A stretch of 16,310 nt of DNA from RYN-417 sp043745485 (GTDB taxonomy: Bacteria > Patescibacteriota > Saccharimonadia > Saccharimonadales > JACDBH01), in contig JAYTSU010000032.1 of assembly GCA_043745485.1 (NCBI GenBank), positions 1 to 16,310 on the forward strand. Reading direction: 5' to 3'. How positions within the stretch are numbered: position 1 is the stretch's first letter; the number at the start of each line of letters is the position of its first letter. The notes beneath the pieces were generated by a model. It was not told where the DNA came from. It saw only the letters and a list, made by a program, of their open reading frames with translations, and did not search any database. Made by a program: the position numbers and the translations under genes. Of the stretch, positions 1 through 4,994 are shown one piece after another.

Positions 1-231
1 GCTCACGGTACTGTTGCATCAGCTGTTGTGGTCAAAGACCGCGATACTGGCCGCAGTAAGGGCTTTGGCTTCGTCGAATTCGAAAACGATGAAGAAGGCA
101 AAGCTGCTGAGAAGGCTCTTAATGGATCCGACATGGGTGGCCGTTCAATTACGGTCAACGAAGCTCGTCCAAAAGAAGACCGACCTCGCCGCGACTTTGG
201 TGGTGGTGACAACAACCGCCGCAGCTGGTAA
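1..231 (+). CDS. RRM-domain RNA-binding protein, C-terminal part (5' truncated by window)
   Basis: The open frame runs from base 1 without a start, so the gene begins upstream. The visible 76 residues are the second half of an RNA recognition motif. The RNP1 octamer is clear as KGFGFVEF, preceded by a loop with DRDTGRSK and followed by the helix NDEEGKAAEKALNG and the strand SITVNEARP. A short basic Arg/Gly/Asp/Asn tail with RPRRDFGGGD and a final RRSW follows. This is the layout of the small single-RRM glycine-rich proteins found in cyanobacteria and several other bacterial phyla, which bind single-stranded RNA in the cytoplasm, often as cold-response factors. The RRM assignment is from the visible motif; a cold-shock role is inference. 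A strong terminator follows 15 bases after the stop. Confidence 0.93.
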   Translation, partial: AHGTVASAVVVKDRDTGRSKGFGFVEFENDEEGKAAEKALNGSDMGGRSITVNEARPKEDRPRRDFGGGDNNRRSW

Positions 232-245
232 TTTATTACTAGCTT

Positions 246-275
246 AAAGGGCCCCTCTTCGGAGGGGTCTTTTTA
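246..275 (+). terminator. Intrinsic terminator with C(UUCG)G tetraloop after the RRM gene
   Basis: CCCCTC (252-257) pairs with GAGGGG (262-267) around a TTCG loop closed by C-G, the extra-stable UUCG tetraloop. G-C, G-U and A-T pairs extend the stem outward and a run of five T follows at 270-274. It is placed directly after the RRM stop codon. Confidence 0.93.
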
Positions 276-329
276 TTTGCCTGCGTTTTAGATGCTATAC
301 TACCACAGCTTTATTAAGCAGGGGTAATA

Positions 330-908
330 GTGAATCATAGGCCGTTGGTATTTTTAGACATCGAAACTACAGGCGGTAGTCCGCGCTATTCGCGCATCAC
401 AGAAATTGGTGCCTTACGGGTTGAAAGTGGGAAAATAGTTGGCCAGTTTAAGCAGCTCATTAATCCTGAAGAGCGGGTGCCTAGCTTTATTACTAATCTC
501 ACAGGTATTAGCGATGACATGCTGTGGGACGCACCACTTTTTAAAGGCATTGCTGATGAGCTTGAAGTATTTTTTGATGACGCTTTGTTCATTGCTCACA
601 ATGTTAACTTTGATTATAGCTTTATAAAAATGGAGTTTGAACGGATAGGTCAGAAATTTAATATGGACCGTGCTTGCAGTGCCCGTCTCTCACGCAAGCT
701 ATACCCGGAACACAAAAGTCATGCCCTTGACCGCCTAATTGAACGCATGGGTCTGAATGTTACTAACCGCCACCGCGCTTATGATGATGCCGAGGTTATT
801 TGGAAGTTTTTTAGTGCCGAACTTAGTAAAAGAGAGCTCGAGGTCTACAGCGCAATTAATATAGTAACAACTTATTCTCGGGCTAGCAAAAACCGAGCTG
901 TTGCTTAG
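330..908 (+). CDS. DEDDh-family 3'-5' exonuclease (DNA polymerase III epsilon-like / RNase T superfamily)
   Basis: A 192-residue cytoplasmic exonuclease. All three motifs of the DEDDh superfamily are present: ExoI with D10 and E12 in FLDIETTGG, ExoII with D95 in HNVNFDYSFI, and ExoIII with H148, A150 and D153 in HRAYDDAEV. These residues bind two metal ions and remove nucleotides from 3' ends. At this length it is a bare nuclease domain, like stand-alone epsilon-type exonucleases, with no polymerase-binding tail that I can recognise. It could serve proofreading, repair or RNA processing. The start is GTG at 330, preceded by CAGGGG; a -10-like TATACT lies at 296-301. Its last four bases overlap the end of the convergent gene. 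Family membership is firm; the exact pathway is not. Confidence 0.93.
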   Translation: MNHRPLVFLDIETTGGSPRYSRITEIGALRVESGKIVGQFKQLINPEERVPSFITNLTGISDDMLWDAPLFKGIADELEVFFDDALFIAHNVNFDYSFIKMEFERIGQKFNMDRACSARLSRKLYPEHKSHALDRLIERMGLNVTNRHRAYDDAEVIWKFFSAELSKRELEVYSAINIVTTYSRASKNRAVA

Positions 909-1153
909 CGAACGCGGGTCATCAAACGGAGGTTAGCCAAATAATGGTCTGGGTCAACGCTTGGATGAGTCTGCAAGTAAGCCATGTGCTTGTCGACAAA
1001 AGTAACTAGATGGTCAGGGTGTGCGTCTGCATTGGCGCTGTATGTGTCTATGGTTGAATAGCCGATGTCAGTAGCCATGTTCTTTAGAGCTTCTTCAATT
1101 TTGGCACCTTCCGCAGAAGTGTATAAGTCTGGTCGTTTTTTTGCTGTTGGCAT
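905..1153 (-). CDS. Hypothetical protein, 82 aa, acidic helical
   Basis: I do not recognise a family. The 82-residue product is soluble and mostly helical by composition, with a basic N-terminus (MPTAKKRPDLY) and the feature HPDHLVTFVDKHMAYLQTHP in the second half. AAAGG seven bases before the ATG is a good ribosome-binding site and supports the start. The stop codon overlaps the exonuclease stop by four bases tail to tail, a compact arrangement that argues for both genes being real. No signal peptide, membrane segment or cysteine pair is visible. Confidence 0.75.
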   Translation of the reverse strand: MPTAKKRPDLYTSAEGAKIEEALKNMATDIGYSTIDTYSANADAHPDHLVTFVDKHMAYLQTHPSVDPDHYLANLRLMTRVR

Positions 1154-1283
1154 AATAAACCTTTACTCGTGAATCGCGTGGTTAAACCACTTCGTTAATG
1201 TCTATATTATACGCTATTAACAGATAAAAACCTAATGTTATGAGTTGTTAAATAGATATTTAGGTATACGTTGATGAGCCTTA

Positions 1284-1289
1284 TATAAT
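1284..1289 (+). promoter_or_regulatory. -10 box of the cupin gene, probably leaderless
   Basis: A perfect TATAAT ends six bases before the ATG at 1296, so transcription should start at or next to the start codon. No Shine-Dalgarno sequence and no clear -35 are visible. Confidence 0.55.
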
Positions 1290-1295
1290 AGTTTA

Positions 1296-1622
1296 ATGAT
1301 TTTACGCAAATATCGCTGGTCACGACATTATGAATCTGCCGAGGAAGAACTACTTGGCATACTGAAGGCTAAACATATCGATGCTGAGCGCTGGCATGCC
1401 GAAGAATACGAAGTTTTTTCAACGCACAAGCATGCTCTTGATAAGCAATTATGGTGCGCTGAAGGGTCAATTACATTTAGCATAAACGGTGTAGCCATGT
1501 CATTGCAAACAGGCGACACACTTGATCTACCCGCGGGCATAGAGCATAGCGCTCAGGCTGGAATCAGTGGTTGTGTGTGCTATGAGTTTCCACGAATTGC
1601 AGACAACCCATCAATCAATTAA
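1296..1622 (+). CDS. Small cupin-domain protein
   Basis: The 108-residue product is a single cupin barrel. Motif 1 appears as STHKHALDKQLWCAEGSI, with the HxH metal ligands and the trailing G of a turn. Motif 2 appears as GDTLDLPAGIEHSA, with the conserved G, PxG and third histidine. Small cupins of this kind bind a metal and act as sugar or small-molecule-modifying enzymes or as binding domains; the substrate cannot be read from the sequence. The N-terminal 40 residues are helical and charged. The ATG has no Shine-Dalgarno site but a -10 box ends six bases upstream. The stop lies two bases before the target duplication of the inserted element, so the insertion spared this gene. Confidence 0.85.
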   Translation: MILRKYRWSRHYESAEEELLGILKAKHIDAERWHAEEYEVFSTHKHALDKQLWCAEGSITFSINGVAMSLQTGDTLDLPAGIEHSAQAGISGCVCYEFPRIADNPSIN

Positions 1623-1624
1623 TT

Positions 1625-1632
1625 AAGAATTT
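1625..1632. repeat. Target-site duplication, left copy (AAGAATTT)
   Basis: AAGAATTT directly precedes the left terminal inverted repeat. The same eight bases in the same orientation directly follow the right one at 3402-3409. Confidence 0.82.
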
Positions 1633-1657
1633 GGCGACTATCCCCTGACAGCAAGTA
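1633..1657 (+). repeat. Left terminal inverted repeat
   Basis: 25 bp, GGCGACTATC-CCCTGACAGC-AAGTA. It matches the reverse complement of 3377-3401 except at base 3. Confidence 0.88.
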
Positions 1658-1659
1658 GA

Positions 1660-1845
1660 TTATCGGGAGCCTTGAATGACCTGAGTTAACTGCTCAATTA
1701 CGTACTGCGAGTTATCGCTATTCTTCACATCTTTATCAATTTGATTTAGTTTCATCATGATATGCTCGTAAGCTCCAAGTAACAAAACCAATACGATAAT
1801 TGCACTAATAATAAAGTTGTTTACAAACTTCTTACTTAGCTCCAT
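1660..1845 (-). CDS. Small single-pass membrane protein, 61 aa
   Basis: I do not recognise a family. The product has a short basic-amphipathic N-terminus (MELSKKFVNN), one transmembrane helix at about residues 11-30 (FIISAIIVLVLLLGAYEHI) and a polar, probably coiled-coil tail of 30 residues with KLNQIDKDVKN. AGGAG about eight bases before the ATG is a strong ribosome-binding site, so translation is likely. The stop lies just inside the left terminal repeat, so the gene fits entirely in the element. A one-helix protein with a charged tail could be a toxin, holin-like or scaffold protein, but nothing decides between these. Confidence 0.68.
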   Translation of the reverse strand: MELSKKFVNNFIISAIIVLVLLLGAYEHIMMKLNQIDKDVKNSDNSQYVIEQLTQVIQGSR

Positions 1846-1934
1846 ATAACTCTCCTTAATTTACACTCATTGTACACCCAAAACCATTTATGCTTTTAAA
1901 CCATAAAATTTATACTCATGCAATATTCTATCAG

Positions 1935-1959
1935 GGTGACTATCTCCTAATAGCAATTA
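1935..1959 (+). repeat. Degenerate internal copy of the terminal repeat
   Basis: GGTGACTATCTCCTAATAGC-AATTA matches the right-end version of the terminal repeat at 21 of 25 positions, in the same orientation as the left terminus. Three of the four differences are transitions. Confidence 0.65.
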
Positions 1960-1991
1960 GACCACAGTTATAATGATTATGCTTAAAATGT

Positions 1992-1997
1992 TATAAT
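1992..1997 (+). promoter_or_regulatory. -10 box of a putative small RNA / leader transcript
   Basis: A consensus TATAAT sits upstream of the hairpin and terminator described next. The expected -35 position (1969-1974) is poor, so the promoter is tentative. Confidence 0.4.
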
Positions 1998-2003
1998 GTG
2001 AAT

Positions 2004-2100
2004 GCGTACAGTTCGTACTGTACTTAAATCGGTAAGCGTTAGCCGAGCAATCAGAGGAACCATGAATAAACAACATGTAACCTTTATTGCTCGGCTTTTT
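2004..2100 (+). ncRNA. Putative structured small RNA or leader, about 97 nt
   Basis: From the predicted start downstream of the -10 box the RNA would begin with a hairpin, GTACAGT-TCGT-ACTGTAC (2006-2023). It would end in an 11-bp terminator stem, AGCCGAGCAAT (2041-2051) with ATTGCTCGGCT (2086-2096), followed by TTTTT. The 34-base loop of that stem contains a Shine-Dalgarno AGAGGA and a start codon (see the 15-aa frame). It fits no riboswitch or RNA family I recognise. It may be a stand-alone small RNA or an attenuator ahead of the tRNA gene 61 bases downstream. Confidence 0.45.
2041..2100 (+). terminator. Intrinsic terminator with a long loop containing an RBS and ATG
   Basis: An 11-bp perfect stem (2041-2051 with 2086-2096) is followed immediately by T residues to 2100. 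The loop is 34 bases, far longer than usual. Confidence 0.7.
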
Positions 2101-2109
2101 GTTTGGTAA
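2062..2109 (+). CDS. Possible 15-residue leader peptide
   Basis: The frame reads MNKQHVTFIARLFVW and then TAA. AGAGGA lies five to six bases before the ATG. The frame runs through the 3' arm of the terminator stem, so a translating ribosome would prevent that stem from forming. This is the geometry of a translation-controlled attenuator. The peptide is too short to judge by composition, and it shows no run of Glu or any other control codon. Confidence 0.35.
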   Translation: MNKQHVTFIARLFVW

Positions 2110-2161
2110 TAGTATCTTAACAATTTTATTAGAACTTATGAACTGACAACGACTTGTTTAC

Positions 2162-2235
2162 TCTGGATTCGTCTAACGGTAGGACGTATGGTTTTCATCC
2201 TTACAATATAGGTTCGACCCCTATATCCAGAGCCA
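2162..2235 (+). tRNA. tRNA-Glu(UUC), inside the mobile element
   Basis: A full cloverleaf can be folded. The acceptor stem is TCTGGAT/ATCCAGA, the D arm GTCT-AACGGTA-GGAC, the anticodon arm TATGG-TTTTCAT-CCTTA with anticodon TTC, and the T arm ATAGG-TTCGACC-CCTAT. Discriminator G73 and an encoded CCA follow. Peculiarities are a T-T mismatch in the middle of the anticodon stem, a four-base variable loop, a U1-A72 first pair and G73. The last two are more usual in tRNA-Gln than tRNA-Glu. The AT-rich stems and the mismatch suggest a divergent accessory copy, possibly not charged like the host tRNA-Glu. The anticodon assignment follows from the fold. Confidence 0.8.
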
Positions 2236-2272
2236 GCCAAGTGGCTTGTACTTTACAAAATTAACCAATAAA

Positions 2273-2294
2273 AAAAGCTGTTGGGACAGCTTTT
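2273..2294 (+). terminator. Terminator downstream of the tRNA-Glu gene (bidirectional form)
   Basis: AAAAGCTGT-TGGG-ACAGCTTTT forms a nine-bp stem with A-rich 5' and T-rich 3' sides. It lies 38 bases after the tRNA CCA end. Confidence 0.7.
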
Positions 2295-2476
2295 GTATGG
2301 TTTCATCCACATGTATTTTAACACGTGGGTGAAGTGTTTACACCCTTTTCTAATAAAAAGGTATATTAAACACATATTAAAATAATGAATAATAGTACAT
2401 CATCAACAGATACAGTTATACTCATGACAGCAATATATAAACCAGTTCGTATTTATGTACAATTTTAGGTCAGTAC
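2295..2476. other. AT-rich non-coding part of the element
   Basis: I see no gene here. An imperfect hairpin (CATCCACATGT at 2304-2314 with ACACGTGGGTG at 2321-2331) competes with GGGTG...CACCC (2327-2345), which is followed by TTTT. The rest is AT-rich sequence without a recognisable signal. Confidence 0.5.
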
Positions 2477-2548
2477 CTATTTGTCCGATTCTTTTGGAAC
2501 GGGCTGCGACGCTTTATTGATTAGTCTTTTAAATAGTTTTTTGCTCAT
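2477..2548 (-). CDS. Possible 23-residue basic peptide
   Basis: The frame reads MSKKLFKRLINKASQPVPKE followed by SDK and a TAG stop. The first half is a basic amphipathic stretch (KKLFKRLINK). A TATAAT on the same strand lies about 11 bases before the ATG, and no Shine-Dalgarno site is seen. It could be a real small peptide, the leftover end of a lost gene in the element, or chance. Confidence 0.3.
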   Translation of the reverse strand: MSKKLFKRLINKASQPVPKESDK

Positions 2549-2620
2549 ATTTAATTCATTATACACCCCTGTTTAAGCATAACCTTATCCACAATGCTTA
2601 TGGATTAACAGCAATGAAAT

Positions 2621-2651
2621 ACTTGACATAATATGTCAAGTTTGGTAATAT
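2621..2651 (+). promoter_or_regulatory. Promoter overlapped by a perfect palindrome
   Basis: ACTTGACAT-AAT-ATGTCAAGT (2621-2641) is a nine-bp inverted repeat whose left arm holds a consensus -35, TTGACA (2623-2628). TAATAT follows at 2646-2651 with 17-bp spacing. The palindrome looks like an operator. Transcription would run rightward straight into the hairpin at 2663-2683. Confidence 0.5.
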
Positions 2652-2662
2652 GTATTCACTTG

Positions 2663-2692
2663 CCCCCTGTGTTGAACAGGGGGAATTTGTTT
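2663..2692. terminator. GC-rich hairpin at the 3' end of the NYN gene
   Basis: CCCCCTGT-GTTGA-ACAGGGGG is an eight-bp stem. On the plus strand it is followed by AATTTGTTTTT, so it would end the short transcript from the palindromic promoter. On the minus strand it lies ten bases after the NYN stop but lacks a clear T run. Confidence 0.65.
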
Positions 2693-3316
2693 TTAAGAGA
2701 CAACACTCTTCATTTTTACTGACGTATCTTTATAAATATCTTGAACCACTAGTTTTTTAGGCAGCTTCATCGTTGGCGCGACGCTGTTAGCGAAGTGCTT
2801 ATTATAATCAATAACAACCTTGCGCCAAGCCTCGAACGCAAAACTTGGCGCAAACCTGTTTGCAAACCCACAATAATGAAATTGTTTTCCCAGTTCCTTA
2901 ATAATTGTAATTGGATATTCGAAGTCTGCATCACCGCTGAAAAGTATGAAGTCAGTAAAAGTATTTTTATGGGCATCGTTCACCATATCGACACCAAGTT
3001 GCATATCGACACCTTTTTCTTGCCCATTGATCGATATCTTGCCTTGTCCAAAATGAACGCCAGCAATCTTAGCAGAGTTAAAAAACTCATTCTGAGCGCG
3101 TACAAAATCTTTTTTGCCTACAGTATCCGATTCCTTGTAGCCCATATATGCGCCGTATACTTTGTAGCAATCAATACCACCGAATTTTTCATCTAGTAAT
3201 GGCATGAGCGTAGAAAAGTCTATGTATACGCCCGCAGCAAATAACTGAGCAATTCCACCATACAGATTGGATAGGTCAACATACAGGCATTTCTTAATAG
3301 TTTCGGTTTTATTCAT
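2693..3316 (-). CDS. NYN-domain (LabA/PIN-like) predicted ribonuclease
   Basis: The 207-residue product shows the acidic motifs of the NYN_1/LabA branch of PIN-like nucleases: D14 and N17 in YVDLSNLYGG, D104 and D110 in KGVDMQLGVD, and D129 and D131 in LFSGDADFEYP. The spacing is normal for the family. These acidic residues coordinate a metal in an RNase-H-like pocket, and characterised relatives cut RNA. A tail of some 50 residues after the core is Lys-rich (MKLPKKLVVQD) and could bind nucleic acid. It is the largest gene of the element and carries no transposase feature, so it is cargo. A TATAAT seven bases before the ATG suggests a leaderless mRNA. Possible roles are defence, addiction or processing of the tRNA carried with it; these are inference. 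Confidence 0.88.
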   Translation of the reverse strand: MNKTETIKKCLYVDLSNLYGGIAQLFAAGVYIDFSTLMPLLDEKFGGIDCYKVYGAYMGYKESDTVGKKDFVRAQNEFFNSAKIAGVHFGQGKISINGQEKGVDMQLGVDMVNDAHKNTFTDFILFSGDADFEYPITIIKELGKQFHYCGFANRFAPSFAFEAWRKVVIDYNKHFANSVAPTMKLPKKLVVQDIYKDTSVKMKSVVS

Positions 3317-3323
3317 TGCGAGT

Positions 3324-3329
3324 ATTATA
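3324..3329 (-). promoter_or_regulatory. -10 box of the NYN gene, probably leaderless
   Basis: TATAAT on the minus strand ends seven bases before the ATG. No Shine-Dalgarno site is present and the -35 region is poor. Confidence 0.55.
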
Positions 3330-3376
3330 CGTCGTAATTAGCACTCTGGGTAGTAAGAGTGATAATTACATGTCAT

Positions 3377-3401
3377 TACTTGCTGTCAGGGGATAGTCAC
3401 C
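3377..3401 (-). repeat. Right terminal inverted repeat
   Basis: Read inward on the minus strand it is GGTGACTATC-CCCTGACAGC-AAGTA, 24 of 25 identical to the left terminus. Confidence 0.88.
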
Positions 3402-3409
3402 AAGAATTT
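3402..3409. repeat. Target-site duplication, right copy (AAGAATTT)
   Basis: Identical to 1625-1632 and directly abutting the right terminal repeat. The redoxin stop codon lies two bases beyond. Confidence 0.82.
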
Positions 3410-3411
3410 AT

Positions 3412-4068
3412 CTAGACTTTTTCGTTCAAAAGTTCTTGAATATTTTGATTTGTCTCATCATATGCACCTTCGCCAAAATGTGTATAGCGTACAAGCCCTT
3501 CCTTATCAATCAAATAACGTGCTGGCCAGTACTGGTTGTGATATGCATTCCAGGTAGTAAAGTCGTTATCTAATGCTACCGGGTAGGTTATTTTCGCTTT
3601 CTTTACTGCATCCATTACATTATTTGGGACTTTTTCGTATGCAAACTCAGGTGCGTGAACGCCTATAATCACAAGCCCTTTATCCGCATAATCTGCTTGC
3701 CATGAATTTAAATACGGCTGCGTGTTGATGCAGTTAAAACAAGAATAGGTCCAGAAATCCACTAATATAACCTTGCCCTTTAGCTCTGCAATTGTGAGCG
3801 GGTTGCTATTAATCCAATTACTAACATTTTGAAGTTCTGGGGCGGCATAAGGGTCTATATTAAACATTTTTTTCTTACCTTGTTTTAACGGAGAGCTTGC
3901 AACAATGGTTTGAACGCTAGCAGGCCCAATCGTCTTATCAGGCAAGCTATTTTTATGAGTCAGTACAATTACCGATCCTACTATGCCAAGTACTATCAGC
4001 CCACCAATAATACCGTGAGTAATTGAACGGTATACCCATGATGTCTGCAGGTTTTTATGATTTTTCAT
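3412..4068 (-). CDS. Membrane-anchored thioredoxin-like redoxin (TlpA/DipZ-type)
   Basis: The 218-residue product has a signal-anchor at about residues 16-36 (ITHGIIGGLIVLGIVGSVIV), a linker, and an extracytoplasmic thioredoxin fold. The active site is WTYSCFNCINTQPYL with C110 and C113. The WTYSCxNC form with downstream Asn/Thr is typical of the redoxin domain in DipZ and related thiol-disulfide proteins. The cis-proline region follows as YWPARYLID. It should reduce or oxidise disulfides of exported proteins. An upstream in-frame ATG at 4090-4092 would overlap the preceding gene. I prefer 4068 because AAGG, part of the previous stop region TAAGGT, is well spaced before it and leaves a seven-base gap. 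The two genes form an operon. Confidence 0.88.
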   Translation of the reverse strand: MKNHKNLQTSWVYRSITHGIIGGLIVLGIVGSVIVLTHKNSLPDKTIGPASVQTIVASSPLKQGKKKMFNIDPYAAPELQNVSNWINSNPLTIAELKGKVILVDFWTYSCFNCINTQPYLNSWQADYADKGLVIIGVHAPEFAYEKVPNNVMDAVKKAKITYPVALDNDFTTWNAYHNQYWPARYLIDKEGLVRYTHFGEGAYDETNQNIQELLNEKV

Positions 4069-4075
4069 GTATACC

Positions 4076-4306
4076 TTAGCGTGACATTGCATCTACGGGA
4101 GCTGGAGCCTGGGCCTTCATAGCAGCATCTTCCTCTTTCTTCATAGCTGCAGCTTCGTCAGCTTTTTTCATAGCTGCATCTTCTTGGATCCTCATAGCTG
4201 CATCATGTTTTTTGTTGTTGTTGCTATGAACAGCTGCGTAAGTAATACCGCCCCCAAGAATAACAATCAACGCAACAACTATAACTATTAAGTTGTTTCT
4301 ATTCAT
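4076..4306 (-). CDS. Anchored Ala/Met/Lys-repeat protein, 76 aa
   Basis: The N-terminus is a signal-anchor (LIVIVVALIVILGGGITYAA, about residues 6-25). The remaining 50 residues are low-complexity repeats built on DAAM: HDAAMRIQE, DAAMKKADE, AAAMKKEE, DAAMKAQ, ending APVDAMSR. The repeated codons appear in the DNA as several copies of TCATAGCTGC on the plus strand. Methionine-rich exported repeats can bind Cu(I), and this gene precedes a surface redoxin, but a metal role is inference. The charged Ala-rich stretch should be helical. It is transcribed first in a two-gene unit with the redoxin, from the promoter at 4337-4365. No named family is recognised. Confidence 0.75.
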   Translation of the reverse strand: MNRNNLIVIVVALIVILGGGITYAAVHSNNNKKHDAAMRIQEDAAMKKADEAAAMKKEEDAAMKAQAPAPVDAMSR

Positions 4307-4336
4307 ATCAGATAGTCCCTGTTTAATTATAGTTCC

Positions 4337-4365
4337 AGTGTATTGCCACCTATATACAATGTCAA
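4337..4365 (-). promoter_or_regulatory. Promoter of the repeat-protein/redoxin operon
   Basis: On the minus strand, TTGACA (4365-4360), a 17-bp spacer and TACACT (4342-4337). The 13-mer shared with the XRE promoter begins at the upstream edge of this -35. Confidence 0.6.
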
Positions 4366-4377
4366 GTTAACTTTACT
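4365..4377. repeat. Shared 13-bp element AGTTAACTTTACT, copy 1
   Basis: Identical to 4995-5007. It overlaps the first base of the -35 of the repeat-protein/redoxin promoter and includes the stop codon region of the four-TM protein gene. Confidence 0.55.
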
Positions 4378-4744
4378 TTTGTATATATTTACCGGCTAGT
4401 TTACCTAAGATCATCACTGTTAAAGAAAGTGCCAAAAGGTCAGTAGATTCATGTCGTAAGCTCGTCACAACTAACGCAATGGAGAGTGCAATGGCACCCG
4501 CTAAGAAACCGAGGCGGTCCGAACCAAGCAATATGTGCGCCTCTCGCTCATCTTTAGGACTCTCGCGCCAGATTAATACCGCAAAAAGTCCGAATGCAGC
4601 CACAAACACGGCAATTGCAAGCATAACAACACTGCTCGGCATAAAAGGAAATATATCTGTGCTAAGTAATAGACAAACTAAAATAACGAGGCCGACTCCT
4701 ACATCGCTGCGATTACCTTTAGAAAATAAGTCTTTCATAACCAA
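4373..4744 (-). CDS. Four-helix membrane protein coupled to an XRE regulator
   Basis: The 123-residue product has four predicted membrane segments at about residues 16-34, 39-59, 76-95 and 101-118. A charged cytoplasmic loop between helices two and three reads RESPKDEREAHIL. The order small HTH gene, then small polytopic protein with a DEREA-like loop, is common in Gram-positive genomes; the membrane proteins are uncharacterised. The start is TTG at 4744: GGAGG lies seven bases upstream of it, while the ATG two codons later is 13 bases from that site. With TTG the gene overlaps the regulator by ten bases, so the two are translationally coupled. The membrane partner may modulate the regulator, but no function is shown. 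Confidence 0.78.
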   Translation of the reverse strand: MVMKDLFSKGNRSDVGVGLVILVCLLLSTDIFPFMPSSVVMLAIAVFVAAFGLFAVLIWRESPKDEREAHILLGSDRLGFLAGAIALSIALVVTSLRHESTDLLALSLTVMILGKLAGKYIQK

Positions 4745-4947
4745 AAAAGTTCCTCCATGCTGATCTTAAATACTTGGCTCAATTTTAGCGCAAGCAGTAC
4801 GCTAGGGGTATAGTTTCCTTTTTCAATAGCTATAATTGTTTGACGTGTGACACCGACAGACTCTGCAAGATCGGCCTGAGTCTGACCCGTAGCCTTACGA
4901 GCTTTTCCGACTGAATTATGGGGTACTTCTTGGTGCTTATAAAACAT
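4735..4947 (-). CDS. Small XRE-family HTH transcriptional regulator
   Basis: The 70-residue protein is a single lambda-repressor-like helix-turn-helix domain. The motif QTQADLAESVGVTRQTIIAI spans helices two and three, followed by EKGNYTPSVLLALKLSQVF and a short C-terminus ending EELFWL. This is the compact dimeric DNA-binding type that often controls its own two-gene operon. No Shine-Dalgarno sequence is visible before the ATG. A promoter lies at 5000-5028 and the 13-mer repeated at the neighbouring promoter overlaps its -10, so autoregulation plus control of the downstream redoxin operon is plausible. The stop is TGA, evidence that TGA is not recoded here. Confidence 0.9.
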   Translation of the reverse strand: MFYKHQEVPHNSVGKARKATGQTQADLAESVGVTRQTIIAIEKGNYTPSVLLALKLSQVFKISMEELFWL

Positions 4948-4994
4948 ATATTATTCTTATTGTTAGGTAAGACATGTTAAAAATACTGATGTAT

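Larger units (their letters stand above)
1633..3401. mobile_element. Transposase-less TIR element (1,769 bp) carrying tRNA-Glu and a NYN nuclease gene
   Basis: The element is bounded by GGCGACTATCCCCTGACAGC... at 1633-1657 and its inverted copy at 3377-3401. The arms are 25 bp and match at 24 positions; the only difference is base 3 (C versus T). An 8-bp direct repeat AAGAATTT flanks both ends exactly, as a target duplication should. Removing element and one duplication restores a 12-bp gap between the stop codons of the cupin and redoxin genes. Inside are a 61-aa membrane protein (minus), a hairpin-rich RNA locus, a tRNA-Glu-like gene (plus), two terminators, a possible 23-aa peptide (minus) and a 207-aa NYN protein (minus). 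No transposase frame is present. GG-beginning inverted repeats with 8-bp AT-rich duplications occur in the IS1595 superfamily and in some IS256 relatives, and IS1595-type families are known to have passenger elements moved in trans; the family call here is inference. Confidence 0.8.

Noticed and set aside
2795..3196. 133-codon plus-strand frame opposite the NYN gene
   Set aside because: It lies wholly antisense to a gene with clear catalytic motifs, lacks a ribosome-binding site and has no recognisable domain.
4069..4092. Upstream ATG for the redoxin gene
   Set aside because: It would overlap the preceding gene and lacks a ribosome-binding site; the ATG at 4068 has AAGG at good spacing.
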